Shown here: positions 19,609-31,463 of the stretch, piece after piece | Numbering within the stretch: the first letter of the stretch is position 1 | Layout: each line of letters begins with the position of its first letter | Source of the DNA: Lewinellaceae bacterium | GTDB lineage: Bacteria; Bacteroidota; Bacteroidia; Chitinophagales; Saprospiraceae | Length of the DNA: 64,000 nt | Direction: 5' to 3' | Assembly (NCBI GenBank): GCA_016712415.1 | Contig: JADJRC010000050.1 | Span: 62,001 to 126,000 of the forward strand | The notes under the pieces: generated by a model | What the model was told of the DNA's origin: nothing | Database searches by the model: none | The model's input: the letters and a program-made list of their open reading frames with translations, nothing else | Made by a program: the position numbers and the translations under genes

Positions 19609-20658
19609 ATGCTCGATTTTTCAGCTGCTCAACTTCAACGCTTTACCGCCACCTGGGTGGGCAATAAAAACCGTTTCGAAGGGGTGGTTATCCCCAAACA
19701 GACCCTGGTACCCCTGCACGATGTAGCCGAAGAGATGCTGCTCGCCACTTTTCTGAAGCCCTTCGAAAAAACAGAAGAGTTCTTTTATTTCCACCACGAG
19801 GAAGATGTAAGCAACCACCCTGTGTACCAGTCCTGCATGTCGATTTTTCAAAACCCCGAAAACCTTTCGGAGGAGGCGGCCAAACTGGCGCAGCAATTGT
19901 ACGAACACTGCGAAAACCCCAAGGTGCAGGGCGGGGAGTTTTTTATGGCCTATTTTGAGGAACTGCAGCTCCAGGGAGAACCGGTCAGCGCCATCGGATT
20001 GTGGAAAGTGCAGTCAAAAGAACCTTACCTGAAGACGGAGCGCACGGCAGAATCCTTTACACTCAATGTCCTGGAAGGCATATCCACCGGAAAACCTGAA
20101 GTTGCTGCGCTGATCTTCAACCTCGACGAAGCGGAAGGCTACCGTATTTGCGCCATAGATACCGTATCAAAAAAAGACGAGCGTTCTTTCTGGAAAGACG
20201 AGTTTATGAGACTGCGGCCCATTGAGGACAATTACTTCAACACCAGGCATTATATCAGCCTTTCCAGTGAATTTATCACCCAGAAAGCCCCGTTCAAGTT
20301 CGGCCTCGACCGCACCGACACCATTGACCTGCTCAACCGGTCGGGCGATTATTTCAAAGACAACGAGCACTTCGAGTTGAATGATTTTACGGAAAACCTG
20401 TTTCCGGAAACGGAACAGCAGGAAGCATTCCGGGAATTCCGGGATCAGTATGCAAAAGCCTATGCTGTACCGCTGGAAGACAAGTTCGATATCAGCAATC
20501 AGGCGGTGAAAAAAGAGTTTAAGGTGTTCAAGAGTGTCCTGAAACTGGATAAAAACTTTCATATTTACGTGCACGGCCGCCGCGACCTTATCGAACGCGG
20601 CTTCGACGAGGAAAAGGGTAAAAAATACTACAAGGTGTTTTTTGAAAACGAAGAGTAG
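19609..20658 (+). CDS. Nucleoid-associated protein, NdpA/YejK family
   Basis: A 349-residue protein of the 37-kDa nucleoid-associated family. ATG 19609 (MLDFSAAQLQRFTATWVGNK) is preferred to the in-frame 19531 because the family starts with the segment that mentions retained nuclear-protein-like fold residues ..NKNRFEGVVIP. Conserved-looking blocks include GGEFFMAYFEEL, FTLNVLEGIS, and FNTRHYISLSSEF. The C-terminal half is acidic and charged (KEFKVFKSVLKLDKNFHIYV near residue 304). Homologues bind the nucleoid without a known enzymatic role. It stands alone, divergent from the glycosyltransferase cluster and 35 bases before a small membrane protein. Confidence 0.75.
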   Translation: MLDFSAAQLQRFTATWVGNKNRFEGVVIPKQTLVPLHDVAEEMLLATFLKPFEKTEEFFYFHHEEDVSNHPVYQSCMSIFQNPENLSEEAAKLAQQLYEHCENPKVQGGEFFMAYFEELQLQGEPVSAIGLWKVQSKEPYLKTERTAESFTLNVLEGISTGKPEVAALIFNLDEAEGYRICAIDTVSKKDERSFWKDEFMRLRPIEDNYFNTRHYISLSSEFITQKAPFKFGLDRTDTIDLLNRSGDYFKDNEHFELNDFTENLFPETEQQEAFREFRDQYAKAYAVPLEDKFDISNQAVKKEFKVFKSVLKLDKNFHIYVHGRRDLIERGFDEEKGKKYYKVFFENEE

Positions 20659-20693
20659 TACCGTGCAAACCACTCATTAATCACCAATGCAAT

Positions 20694-21182
20694 ATGGAAA
20701 TCCTTGATGAAGGCATTCATCGCGAGCGCACCGGGGCGGAGGAATCTGAACGGTTATTGCTCAAAATGGAAGCGGATGCTGCACTGCGCCACATCCGCAA
20801 TGGCCGGTATGCACTCTTTGCTCTCGCAGCCCTGATCATTGTCGCCGGTATCATCGCAATGGCGCCAACAGGAAACGCCTTCCTGGAGGCCGAAGGTGAT
20901 GCGCTGATTATCGGAGCAGCACTCATGGGTGCGTTGTATCTCGGCCTGGCGATTGCCAGCCTGAAATATTTCATGGTACCGTTCGGACTCGCAGCGGGTA
21001 TTTACGGTTTATCTATTTTATACGAAGCCACCGAAAACCCTGTGAGCATTATTCGGGGCATTTTTATAAAAATTATCGTAATGTACTACCTCATAACGGC
21101 CCTGATGGCAAGCATCAAATTGAAAAAGACCATCGAGAGCGCTGCGGAGATGGGCTTCTCCAGGGAGGCTCTGATGGAGTGA
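20694..21182 (+). CDS. Four-helix hypothetical membrane protein
   Basis: 162 residues. A charged cytoplasmic N-terminus (EILDEGIHRERTGAEESERL) precedes four hydrophobic segments at about residues 40-58, 68-90, 94-110 and 120-142 (including YALFALAALIIVAGIIAMA). The C-terminus is again polar (LKKTIESAAEMGFSREALME). I do not recognise a family with confidence. It is probably co-transcribed with the preceding nucleoid-associated gene, and its stop abuts the stop region of the convergent acetyltransferase. Confidence 0.7.
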   Translation: MEILDEGIHRERTGAEESERLLLKMEADAALRHIRNGRYALFALAALIIVAGIIAMAPTGNAFLEAEGDALIIGAALMGALYLGLAIASLKYFMVPFGLAAGIYGLSILYEATENPVSIIRGIFIKIIVMYYLITALMASIKLKKTIESAAEMGFSREALME

Positions 21183-21743
21183 TCAACGGTCAAAATCCAG
21201 TACAATCACACGCCATACCTCCCCGGTCAGATCGTCGGGATAGGTATGCAGTGTTTGAAAACCTGCGCGTTCGTGGGCGCGCAAGGACCGTTTGTTGCGC
21301 TCCGCCACTTCCGTTACCGTAAAGTCGTAATCAGCCCTGCAGGATTCTTTCATTTTCATGTACATACCGTCGAACACCCCCTGTCCCCTGTAGCCGGCAG
21401 CAACGCAAACCTGGCCCATAACAAACCAGCGCGGCGTATCGCGCAGCAGTTTTCCGCGCCACGACAGATGTTCCAGCATTTCGAACAAGGGCAGCAAAAC
21501 AGGAATATCGGAGGCAAACTCCCGTGGCATAACAAGCGCATAACCCGCCAGGATCTCTCCATCTTTGGCAATCACGGACGGATACGCTTCATTCATGCGG
21601 CGCAGTACGTCAGGATCGTGCCGCACCGTCAGAAATCCCTGGCTTTCTATTGCTTCGGCACTCAACACGTTACTGATGTTTTGCGCCTGCAATGCCAGGA
21701 TTTGCCTGATCTCGTCAGAATTAGAAACCGTAGTAAAAAGCAT
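21183..21743 (-). CDS. GNAT family N-acetyltransferase
   Basis: 186 residues from ATG at 21743 (MLFTTVSNSDEIRQILALQ); an in-frame start 33 bases upstream is possible. The acetyl-CoA loop VCVAAGYRGQGVFDGMYMKM near residue 120 is the GNAT motif A (V-x-x-x-x-RGxG), followed by FTVTEVAERNKRSLRAHERA, where N-x-R-S-x-x-x-H-x-x-x-G-F is typical of motif B. Substrate unknown. Convergent with the small membrane protein, with no intervening bases, and divergent from the AhpD-like gene. Confidence 0.88.
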   Translation of the reverse strand: MLFTTVSNSDEIRQILALQAQNISNVLSAEAIESQGFLTVRHDPDVLRRMNEAYPSVIAKDGEILAGYALVMPREFASDIPVLLPLFEMLEHLSWRGKLLRDTPRWFVMGQVCVAAGYRGQGVFDGMYMKMKESCRADYDFTVTEVAERNKRSLRAHERAGFQTLHTYPDDLTGEVWRVIVLDFDR

Positions 21744-21811
21744 AGACCTATTTTTACCGCACAAATTTGAACACAATAGTTATCATCCGGTAAAAAATTA
21801 ACCTGATTAAT

Positions 21812-22411
21812 ATGCCGCTTGTCCATCCGTTACCCGCTGACCACGACCATGAAGTCGCCGAACTGGCCCAGTTTTTTAATGAAACGCTCGGATTTTGTCC
21901 CAACAGCGTGCTGACCATGCAGCGCCGCCCGGCCATTGCCAAGGCCTTTATCCAATTAAACAAAGCCGTCATGGAAAACAAAGGCCGCGTGACCAGCGAC
22001 CTGAAGCGCCTGATCGGCTATGTGGCCAGTCAGACCGCCGGTTGTCAGTACTGCCAGGCGCATACCATACGAGCCGCCGAGCGCTACGGCGCTACAGAAG
22101 ACAAGCTCATGCACGTCTGCCGGTACCGCACGCACCCCGCTTTTTCCGAGTCCGAACGCGCAGCACTGGATTTTGCCGCAGCCGCCTCAGCAATACCCAA
22201 CGCAGTGGATGAACGCATTTCAAACAACATCCGGCAACATTGGGACGACGGTGAAATCGTGGAAATACTTGGCGTAATTGCCTTGTTTGGCTACCTCAAC
22301 CGCTGGAACGACAGCATGGGTACGCCGCTGGAATGGCCTGCCCGGGACAGCGGCGATCAGTTTCTGGGCAAGGAAGGCTGGACCGGAGGAAAGCACTTAA
22401 ACGAAAAATAA
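21812..22411 (+). CDS. AhpD-like / carboxymuconolactone decarboxylase family protein
   Basis: 199 residues with the alkylhydroperoxidase signature GCQYCQAHTIRAAERYGA near residue 71: a CxxC pair followed by H, as in AhpD-like peroxidase-related proteins. The flanking helices (SDLKRLIGYVASQTA and FSESERAALDFAAAASA) fit the all-helical fold. Proteins of this group may reduce peroxides or use other CxxC redox chemistry; true decarboxylase activity is not implied. It is a single gene between the divergent GNAT and the convergent methyltransferase. Confidence 0.85.
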   Translation: MPLVHPLPADHDHEVAELAQFFNETLGFCPNSVLTMQRRPAIAKAFIQLNKAVMENKGRVTSDLKRLIGYVASQTAGCQYCQAHTIRAAERYGATEDKLMHVCRYRTHPAFSESERAALDFAAAASAIPNAVDERISNNIRQHWDDGEIVEILGVIALFGYLNRWNDSMGTPLEWPARDSGDQFLGKEGWTGGKHLNEK

Positions 22412-22430
22412 GTTCCTGCGCCACAAAGAA

Positions 22431-23120
22431 TCAGGTTTCCACAGACGGCTTTTCGTAATAGAGAATCCAGTTTCCTTCGGTATCGATATACTTCGCGCCG
22501 GGATAAACCTGGCGAAACTTTCGCTCGTAAAACCGTTCGGTTACCAGGCGGATGGAGTCGTCGCCTCCATGAAGCCTGTTGAACATCAGCAGGCCGCCCG
22601 GGCGTAAAAGCAGGTCGCAGTCCTGCAGGAATTTTTCCGTCTCAAACTGCGGAGGCGTCAGTTCGTCTTCAAAGATATCCACGATCACCAGGTCGTAATT
22701 TTCTTCCGTCACCTGGACAAAAACCTCCGCGTCGGCAGTCAGAATATCGATCGGGCTGGATAACCGCGACAGGGTATACCTTGCCGCAAGTTCGCTGATC
22801 GTTTCATCCCATTCAATGGCGGTGTAATGGTAATCCCTGTGAAAAACCTTTTCCAGCATATAGGGAATAGAGCCAAGACCCAGCCCCAGGACAAGCACGT
22901 CCTGAATAGGCCGTTCATCAATCTTCAACTGGTCAAAAGCCAGCAGGAAGTTTCTATACAGGTCATCCCACGAATAGATCGCATCGCCGCTCAGGAGTTG
23001 AAGCCGCCCGCGGTACAACATCACGGAAAGCTCCGGATTTTGCTCCGAACTTGTTTCCTCCATAGTGAACGGCACCATATGCGACATCCACTTTTTCCAG
23101 CGTGGAATTTTTACGGGCAT
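22431..23120 (-). CDS. Spermidine synthase-like methyltransferase fold protein
   Basis: 229 residues with the class I SAM/dcSAM fold of the spermidine synthase family: LVLGLGLGSIPYMLEK (motif I) near residue 74, TAIEWDETISELA (motif II acidic residue) near 98, DILTADAEVFVQ and DLVIVDIFEDELTPPQF (motif IV). The catalytic D of true spermidine synthases is partly replaced (VDIFEDELTP), and the N-terminus is shorter than in SpeE. It may therefore be a SpeE-like methyltransferase of unknown substrate rather than a polyamine enzyme. Confidence 0.78.
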   Translation of the reverse strand: MPVKIPRWKKWMSHMVPFTMEETSSEQNPELSVMLYRGRLQLLSGDAIYSWDDLYRNFLLAFDQLKIDERPIQDVLVLGLGLGSIPYMLEKVFHRDYHYTAIEWDETISELAARYTLSRLSSPIDILTADAEVFVQVTEENYDLVIVDIFEDELTPPQFETEKFLQDCDLLLRPGGLLMFNRLHGGDDSIRLVTERFYERKFRQVYPGAKYIDTEGNWILYYEKPSVET

Positions 23121-23165
23121 AGCGTCATTGTTGTCATTGCGTCATTGCGTCCATTAACACTACAA

Positions 23166-26297
<3,132 letters not shown>

Positions 26298-26472
26298 GGT
26301 TGTCAGAATCAATTGTCAAAAGAGGGGCCGAAAGATATAAAACACAATACGGGCATATCTTTAACGGCACAAAGTAAACGATGTTCAAATTATATTCTTT
26401 TGCATAAACCGGATAAAAAGAAACGCCGCTACCCGTAATCCCATAAACCCGAAACCTTTTTACATTTACCCC

Positions 26473-27642
26473 ATGAATTACCAAGTGCATTTCCTCGAGA
26501 AGCAACATGAATTCGACCGTGTCATGGAATCCCTGGCGAACGAACACTGGATTGGCTTCGATACAGAGTTCGTCGGCGAAAAAACATACATCCCCGTACT
26601 TTGCCTGATCCAGATTGTTTCGGAACGGGATATCTACCTGGTTGACACGCTGCGTATTGCCAATCTGGACGGCCTGCTTTCCATTCTTGAAGACCCGAAA
26701 GTGCTGAAGATCACCCATGCAGGCGACAACGATTACCGGCTGCTGAACACGCTCTACGGCACTGTTCCCAACAATACATTCGATACCCAGATCGCTGCCG
26801 GTTTTGTCGGATACAACTATCCGGCCGGCTTTGCCAAAATCGTCGAGCGCGAACTGCGCGTCACACTGGCCAAAAGCCATACCGTCGCCGACTGGGGCGC
26901 CCGGCCACTTGATCCCAAAGCGCTGGAATATGCGATTGAGGACGTGAAATACCTGCCCGCCCTGCACGAAAAGTTCACCGGCAAACTGCGCAAACACAAC
27001 CGCGAGGCCTGGACCCGTGAGGAGAACAGAAAATGGGAGGCCGCCGATTTCTATGCCGTCGATCCCAATAAGGAATTGCTGGCCAACGACTTTGTGCACC
27101 AACTGGAATTCCGGGAAAAAGTATTCCTGATGCGCCTGTACCGTTGGCGGGTCAGTCGCGCAATGGAACTGAACCTGCCGAAGGAAAGCGTTTTGCAAAG
27201 CCGGCACATCAGCACTATCCTGCGGGCAACCAAAAACGGCCCCAATGCCTTCAAGGCCAACCGCACGCTTCCGGAAAATGTCTGGCGAAAAAACCTCGAC
27301 GCCTGGCAGGCTCTCTGGAAAGCAGGCGCTACCGAAGAAGAAAAAGCCTTTTTCAGTGCATTGCCCAAACCGGCGCCGGAAAACCCTGAACGCGAATGGA
27401 CGATGGAACTCCTGTACCATTTCGTAAAAAAACAATGCCTTGAACACGAGATCAGTGCGGCACTGTTGCTGCCCAAGGGCGACTTCAACAGACTGAAATC
27501 AGGAAGCGATGATTTCGATCACAACCTGCTTGCCGGATGGCGGGCCGAGTTGCTTGGCGCAGAACTGGTGCACTGGCTGACCAAGGGCGGCAAAGTGAAA
27601 GTAAATTGGGAGAACGGCATTTGCAAACTATCGATGGGATGA
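26473..27642 (+). CDS. rnd: Ribonuclease D
   Basis: 3'-5' exoribonuclease of 389 residues, DEDDy type. The metal ligands are visible: D and E in FDTEFVGEKTY near residue 30, D in THAGDNDYRLLNTLY near residue 82, and Y..D in YAIEDVKYLPALHEKF near residue 156. A C-terminal HRDC-like helical part follows (YRWRVSRAMELNLPKESVL). RNase D trims tRNA 3' ends and other small RNAs. A possible -7 element (TACATTTA, 26461-26468) lies only four bases before the ATG. The stop TGA overlaps the ATG of the ABC ATPase gene. Confidence 0.93.
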   Translation: MNYQVHFLEKQHEFDRVMESLANEHWIGFDTEFVGEKTYIPVLCLIQIVSERDIYLVDTLRIANLDGLLSILEDPKVLKITHAGDNDYRLLNTLYGTVPNNTFDTQIAAGFVGYNYPAGFAKIVERELRVTLAKSHTVADWGARPLDPKALEYAIEDVKYLPALHEKFTGKLRKHNREAWTREENRKWEAADFYAVDPNKELLANDFVHQLEFREKVFLMRLYRWRVSRAMELNLPKESVLQSRHISTILRATKNGPNAFKANRTLPENVWRKNLDAWQALWKAGATEEEKAFFSALPKPAPENPEREWTMELLYHFVKKQCLEHEISAALLLPKGDFNRLKSGSDDFDHNLLAGWRAELLGAELVHWLTKGGKVKVNWENGICKLSMG

Positions 27643-29362
27643 GTCGATTGTTAGAAATCAGCGATTTGACGGTGGATTTTTCCACGCCGCGCGGCTCAAC
27701 CCGGGCGGTGGAAAACCTGTCATTGTACCTCGACAAAGGCGAGACGCTCGGTATCGTCGGCGAATCCGGATCGGGAAAGTCGGTGACGGCATTGTCCATC
27801 ATGCGGCTGCTCGACACACCTCCGGCCCAGATAAGCAACGGAAAGATTCTGTATACCGCAAAAGACAACGCCAATGCCGCGACAACCGGCCCGGTTGATC
27901 TGTTGAAGCTCCGAAATTCGGAATTACGCCCTTATCGCGGCGCAGAAATTGCCATGATATTTCAGGAACCGATGACTTCCCTCAATCCCGTGTTTCGATG
28001 TGGGGAGCAGGTAACCGAGGCGATTCAACTGCATCAACGGGTTTCCATGGATAAAGCGAAGCAGTTTACCCTTCAACTCTTCGAACGGGTACAACTGCCC
28101 GATCCCGAAAGAATTTTCAGGGCATACCCCCACCAGATCAGCGGCGGCCAGAAACAACGCGTCATGATCGCCATGGCCATGTCGTGCCAACCGGCTATTC
28201 TGATTGCCGACGAACCGACTACCGCGCTTGACGTAACGGTGCAAAAAGCGATACTCGACCTTATGCGGGAGTTAAAGGAAGCGTCCGGACTTTCCATGCT
28301 GTTCATCAGCCACGACCTCGGGGTTATTGCAGAAATCTGTGATCGCGTGATTGTGATGTACCAGGGAAGGGTTGTTGAAACCGGCCCGGTGTCCCAAATC
28401 CTGAACGCCCCCCAACACCCCTATACAAGAGGCCTTGTAGCCTGCCGGCCTTCCCTGAAACACAAATTACACCGGATGCCGACCGTCGCGGATTTCCTGT
28501 CGGACAATGATTTTGAAGCACGAGTCGTGACGGACACTGCAATCCAAAAACGCAGCGCAGAACTGTTTACCCAGAGTCCGGTTTTGCAGGTGGAAAACCT
28601 GGTGGTGCGTTATCCTGCCGAAAAAAACTGGCTGGGCCGACCGCTTAAATGGCTTAATGCCGTTAATCAGGTTAGTTTCGATGTCTACCCGGGAGAAACC
28701 TTTGGCCTCGCCGGCGAATCCGGATGCGGCAAAACCACGCTTGGCCGATCAATCGCCCGACTCACAGAAGCCCGTTCAGGCAAGGTAATATACAAAGGGG
28801 TGTCGACCTTCAGGCGCTCGACGAACGGGATTTCCGTCCCTACCGCAGGGAAATCCAGGTGGTTTTCCAGGACCCCTATTCTTCACTCAACCCGCGCATG
28901 ACCATCGGCGAAGCGATCACAGAGCCTATGCAGGTACACCGGTTGCACGACAGCCACGCCGCACGCCGCGACAAGGCCGTCGATCTGCTGGAAACGGTCG
29001 GGCTTGAAGCCGATCACCTCAGGCGCTACCCGCATGAGTTTTCGGGCGGACAAAGGCAGCGGATATGCCTGGCCAGGGCGCTGTCGCTGGAGCCCAAATT
29101 TTTGATCTGCGACGAGGTTGTTTCCGCGCTGGATGTATCTGTGCAGGCGACCGTGCTCAACCTGCTTATGGATCTCCAGGAGAAACTCGGCCTTACCTAC
29201 CTGTTTATTTCACACGACCTGAGCGTCATCAAACAAATGTGCGACCGCCTGCTCATCATGAATGCAGGCGAGGTTGAAGCGCTCGGCACACCGGAGGAGA
29301 TTTTCCTGAATCCTGAAAAGGAATACGTGAAGCGTCTGGTGGAAGCGATTCCGGGCCAGTAA
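27639..29362 (+). CDS. Fused dipeptide/oligopeptide ABC ATPase (frameshifted)
   Basis: Two ABC ATPase domains in one chain, as in YejF/GsiA or a DppD-DppF fusion. ATG 27639 overlaps the rnd stop. Domain 1: Walker A GESGSGKS near residue 43, signature ISGGQKQRV, Walker B ILIADEPTTALD, then NAPQHPYTRGLVACRPS of peptide importers. Domain 2: Walker A GESGCGKTT near residue 365, then a slip near 28797-28803 (extra base in a GGGG run), after which VDLQALDERDFRPYRREIQV, FSGGQRQRI and LICDEVVSALDVSVQ continue to 29362. Total about 574 residues. The permease and binding protein are not in this window. Confidence 0.9.
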
Positions 29363-29397
29363 GCACACTGTGCAAGGTTCCCCGCTGATTTTCGCAG

Positions 29398-29438
29398 AAA
29401 AAAATGAGCCGCCTCCAGACGGAAGCGGCCCATTTTTT
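29398..29438. terminator. Bidirectional intrinsic terminator
   Basis: AAAAAATGAGCCGC pairs with GCGGCCCATTTTTT (one mismatch) around CTCCAGACGGAA, flanked by A and T runs on opposite sides. It can stop both the plus-strand ABC gene and the minus-strand T9SS gene whose ends converge here. Confidence 0.85.
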
Positions 29439-29457
29439 ATTGATCCTTTGTGCAGAA

Positions 29458-31248
29458 TTAATGGCAGATGGCCACTTTCTTCATCGTAGAGCCTTCGCTC
29501 GTACGGATCCACGCCAGGTAGTAGCCCGAAGGCAGATCGCCCACTTGCATGGTGATCTGGCCATTCTGGAAGTTTTTCTCCACCTGTGTACGCACCGGAC
29601 GGCCCGTCCAGTCGAGCAGCGATACAGCTACGGCGTTGCTTACTTTTTCAAGTGTAACGTCGAGGCGAACGATATCGTTGGCCGGGTTCGGCGTGATGTT
29701 AACCTTGGAAGCATCCAGCAGTTTGTTTTCTTTCGTGCTGGTCGAAACGTAGCCCTCCAGTTGCATGCGCTGGATGATTTCGGCGCCGCTCCATCCGCTG
29801 AAGAAATCGCCGGATACTTGAAGCGGCGTCGTCAGGTTGATGCGGTAAGGCACATCTATCGTGTTGCTGAACCGGATGCAGTATCCTGTGCCGGCCAGCG
29901 TACCATCGTACACGAGAGAAATGTAGTAAGGATGCTGGGGAGCCAGCGGAACCGGGTCGGAACCTGTGCTAAAATCGTAGATCGGCACGTCGATCAGTGC
30001 GTCAACACCTTCATCGCCGGTCATCGTGTAAGAACCGATACCAATCTGGTTGAACTGTAGATCAGCCCAGCCGCCCGTGATGTCGATAATACCGTTGTTG
30101 TCGGCATCAGCGTCGTAAACAATAATGCCGATCGTATTGGCTTCGTCGCCTGCGCCTTCCACGAATACAGTATCAGCATTGGCAATACCGAAAGTGGCAT
30201 ACGTTGCCGCACCGCCATCCGTTCCGGTTACGCACAGGCCGCCGTTCTGAACGAAGAAATTACCGGCAATAAAGTCGGCATCGGCCGGGCCGACGCCTAA
30301 CGGGTCAATCACGAGATTGTCTGTAGCAAACGTGTAGTCCGTATGCTCGAAGAACGTCGTGAGACTGTCACGGGAAGTGGTGTAAGCGCTGTTGCTGAAC
30401 ACCACCTTAAATTTACCGAGTTCAAGCGCGGGCTTGTAGGCAGAAAAATCAATCGTATCTTCCTGACCGGCCAGCGATTCGGCGATAATGCGCTCGTAGG
30501 AAGTCACGGTACCCGAAGGCGCAACAACATCCGCCTTGATCACCACATCGTTCAGGGTGGTATTGCCACGATTGTTGAAATAAACGCTCATAATGCCCTC
30601 GCCGATGGTATCGACCTGGCTGAGCGGGGTGGCATAATGATACACAGCCGTCTGGTTGAACAGGCGCGGGAATGAAAAGCAGATGTTCACGTTTGCCCCT
30701 GCCATCAATTCACCGTCGAGTTGCTCACACGTATAACGCTGTATAAAAACGGAAGGAATAACGACAGCAGTAGCGCTGTCGCCACCCGACATACCGCCAA
30801 AGAACAAAGTGCCGGAACGCGTAACGCAGGGCTCGTCATCCGGATTGCTGTAGTGGTTGGAAATGATGACGCCAACAGCACCTGCTTGCTGGGCGTTATA
30901 CACTTTCAAACTGAAATTGCAAACACCGCGGCGGAGTAATGCTATTTTGCCGGTAAGATCGGTTACGATGGGCGCACAACCCAGAGAGTCGCCGGCGGCA
31001 GTGTAGCCCCATGCCAGGTCGCCACACAAATCGTCGGTGAGACTGGGGCCATAGGTGGAACCTACCCAGCCGCAATCCTGGAAGGTATTGACCAGGTCCA
31101 GTACAAGACCGTTGGAAGACTCAACGTGTACGGTAAAGCCATCGTCGTCAGTGCCGGGATCGGCCTGGGCATTGAGGGTCATGGAAATTGCGAGAAAGCT
31201 CATGCATAGCAAAATAGCTTTCCCGGGGATGAGAAAAAGTTGCTTCAT
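29458..31248 (-). CDS. Secreted PA-domain protein with T9SS sorting domain
   Basis: 596 residues. An N-terminal signal peptide (ILLCMSFLAISMTLNAQA) is followed by a protease-associated (PA) domain at about residues 85-185 (LTGKIALLRRGVCNFSLKVY, then AGAVGVIISNHY). A beta-rich middle follows. The C-terminus is a type A T9SS sorting domain: ITPNPANDIVRLDVTLEK near residue 517 and LPSGYYLAWIRT, then a basic end. No protease catalytic domain is seen, so it is probably a surface adhesin or cargo rather than a peptidase. The start codon is ATG at 31248. Confidence 0.85.
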   Translation of the reverse strand: MKQLFLIPGKAILLCMSFLAISMTLNAQADPGTDDDGFTVHVESSNGLVLDLVNTFQDCGWVGSTYGPSLTDDLCGDLAWGYTAAGDSLGCAPIVTDLTGKIALLRRGVCNFSLKVYNAQQAGAVGVIISNHYSNPDDEPCVTRSGTLFFGGMSGGDSATAVVIPSVFIQRYTCEQLDGELMAGANVNICFSFPRLFNQTAVYHYATPLSQVDTIGEGIMSVYFNNRGNTTLNDVVIKADVVAPSGTVTSYERIIAESLAGQEDTIDFSAYKPALELGKFKVVFSNSAYTTSRDSLTTFFEHTDYTFATDNLVIDPLGVGPADADFIAGNFFVQNGGLCVTGTDGGAATYATFGIANADTVFVEGAGDEANTIGIIVYDADADNNGIIDITGGWADLQFNQIGIGSYTMTGDEGVDALIDVPIYDFSTGSDPVPLAPQHPYYISLVYDGTLAGTGYCIRFSNTIDVPYRINLTTPLQVSGDFFSGWSGAEIIQRMQLEGYVSTSTKENKLLDASKVNITPNPANDIVRLDVTLEKVSNAVAVSLLDWTGRPVRTQVEKNFQNGQITMQVGDLPSGYYLAWIRTSEGSTMKKVAICH

Positions 31249-31463
31249 AACACTGGAGGTTTAAATAATCATGAAATGTTTGTCGGGCAAATATAGAACC
31301 TTCGTAAAACTGTCAGCCTATTTTAAATCAAAACCGTCAATTTTTTACATGAGCACTAAAAGGTTTTTGCGTAATTGAGTGAAAAAATATAGATTTAGGC
31401 TGTTCTTTTGCAATTTATCAGGATAATGATTTGTATCACCTTTTTTTCCAAAACAATATTTTC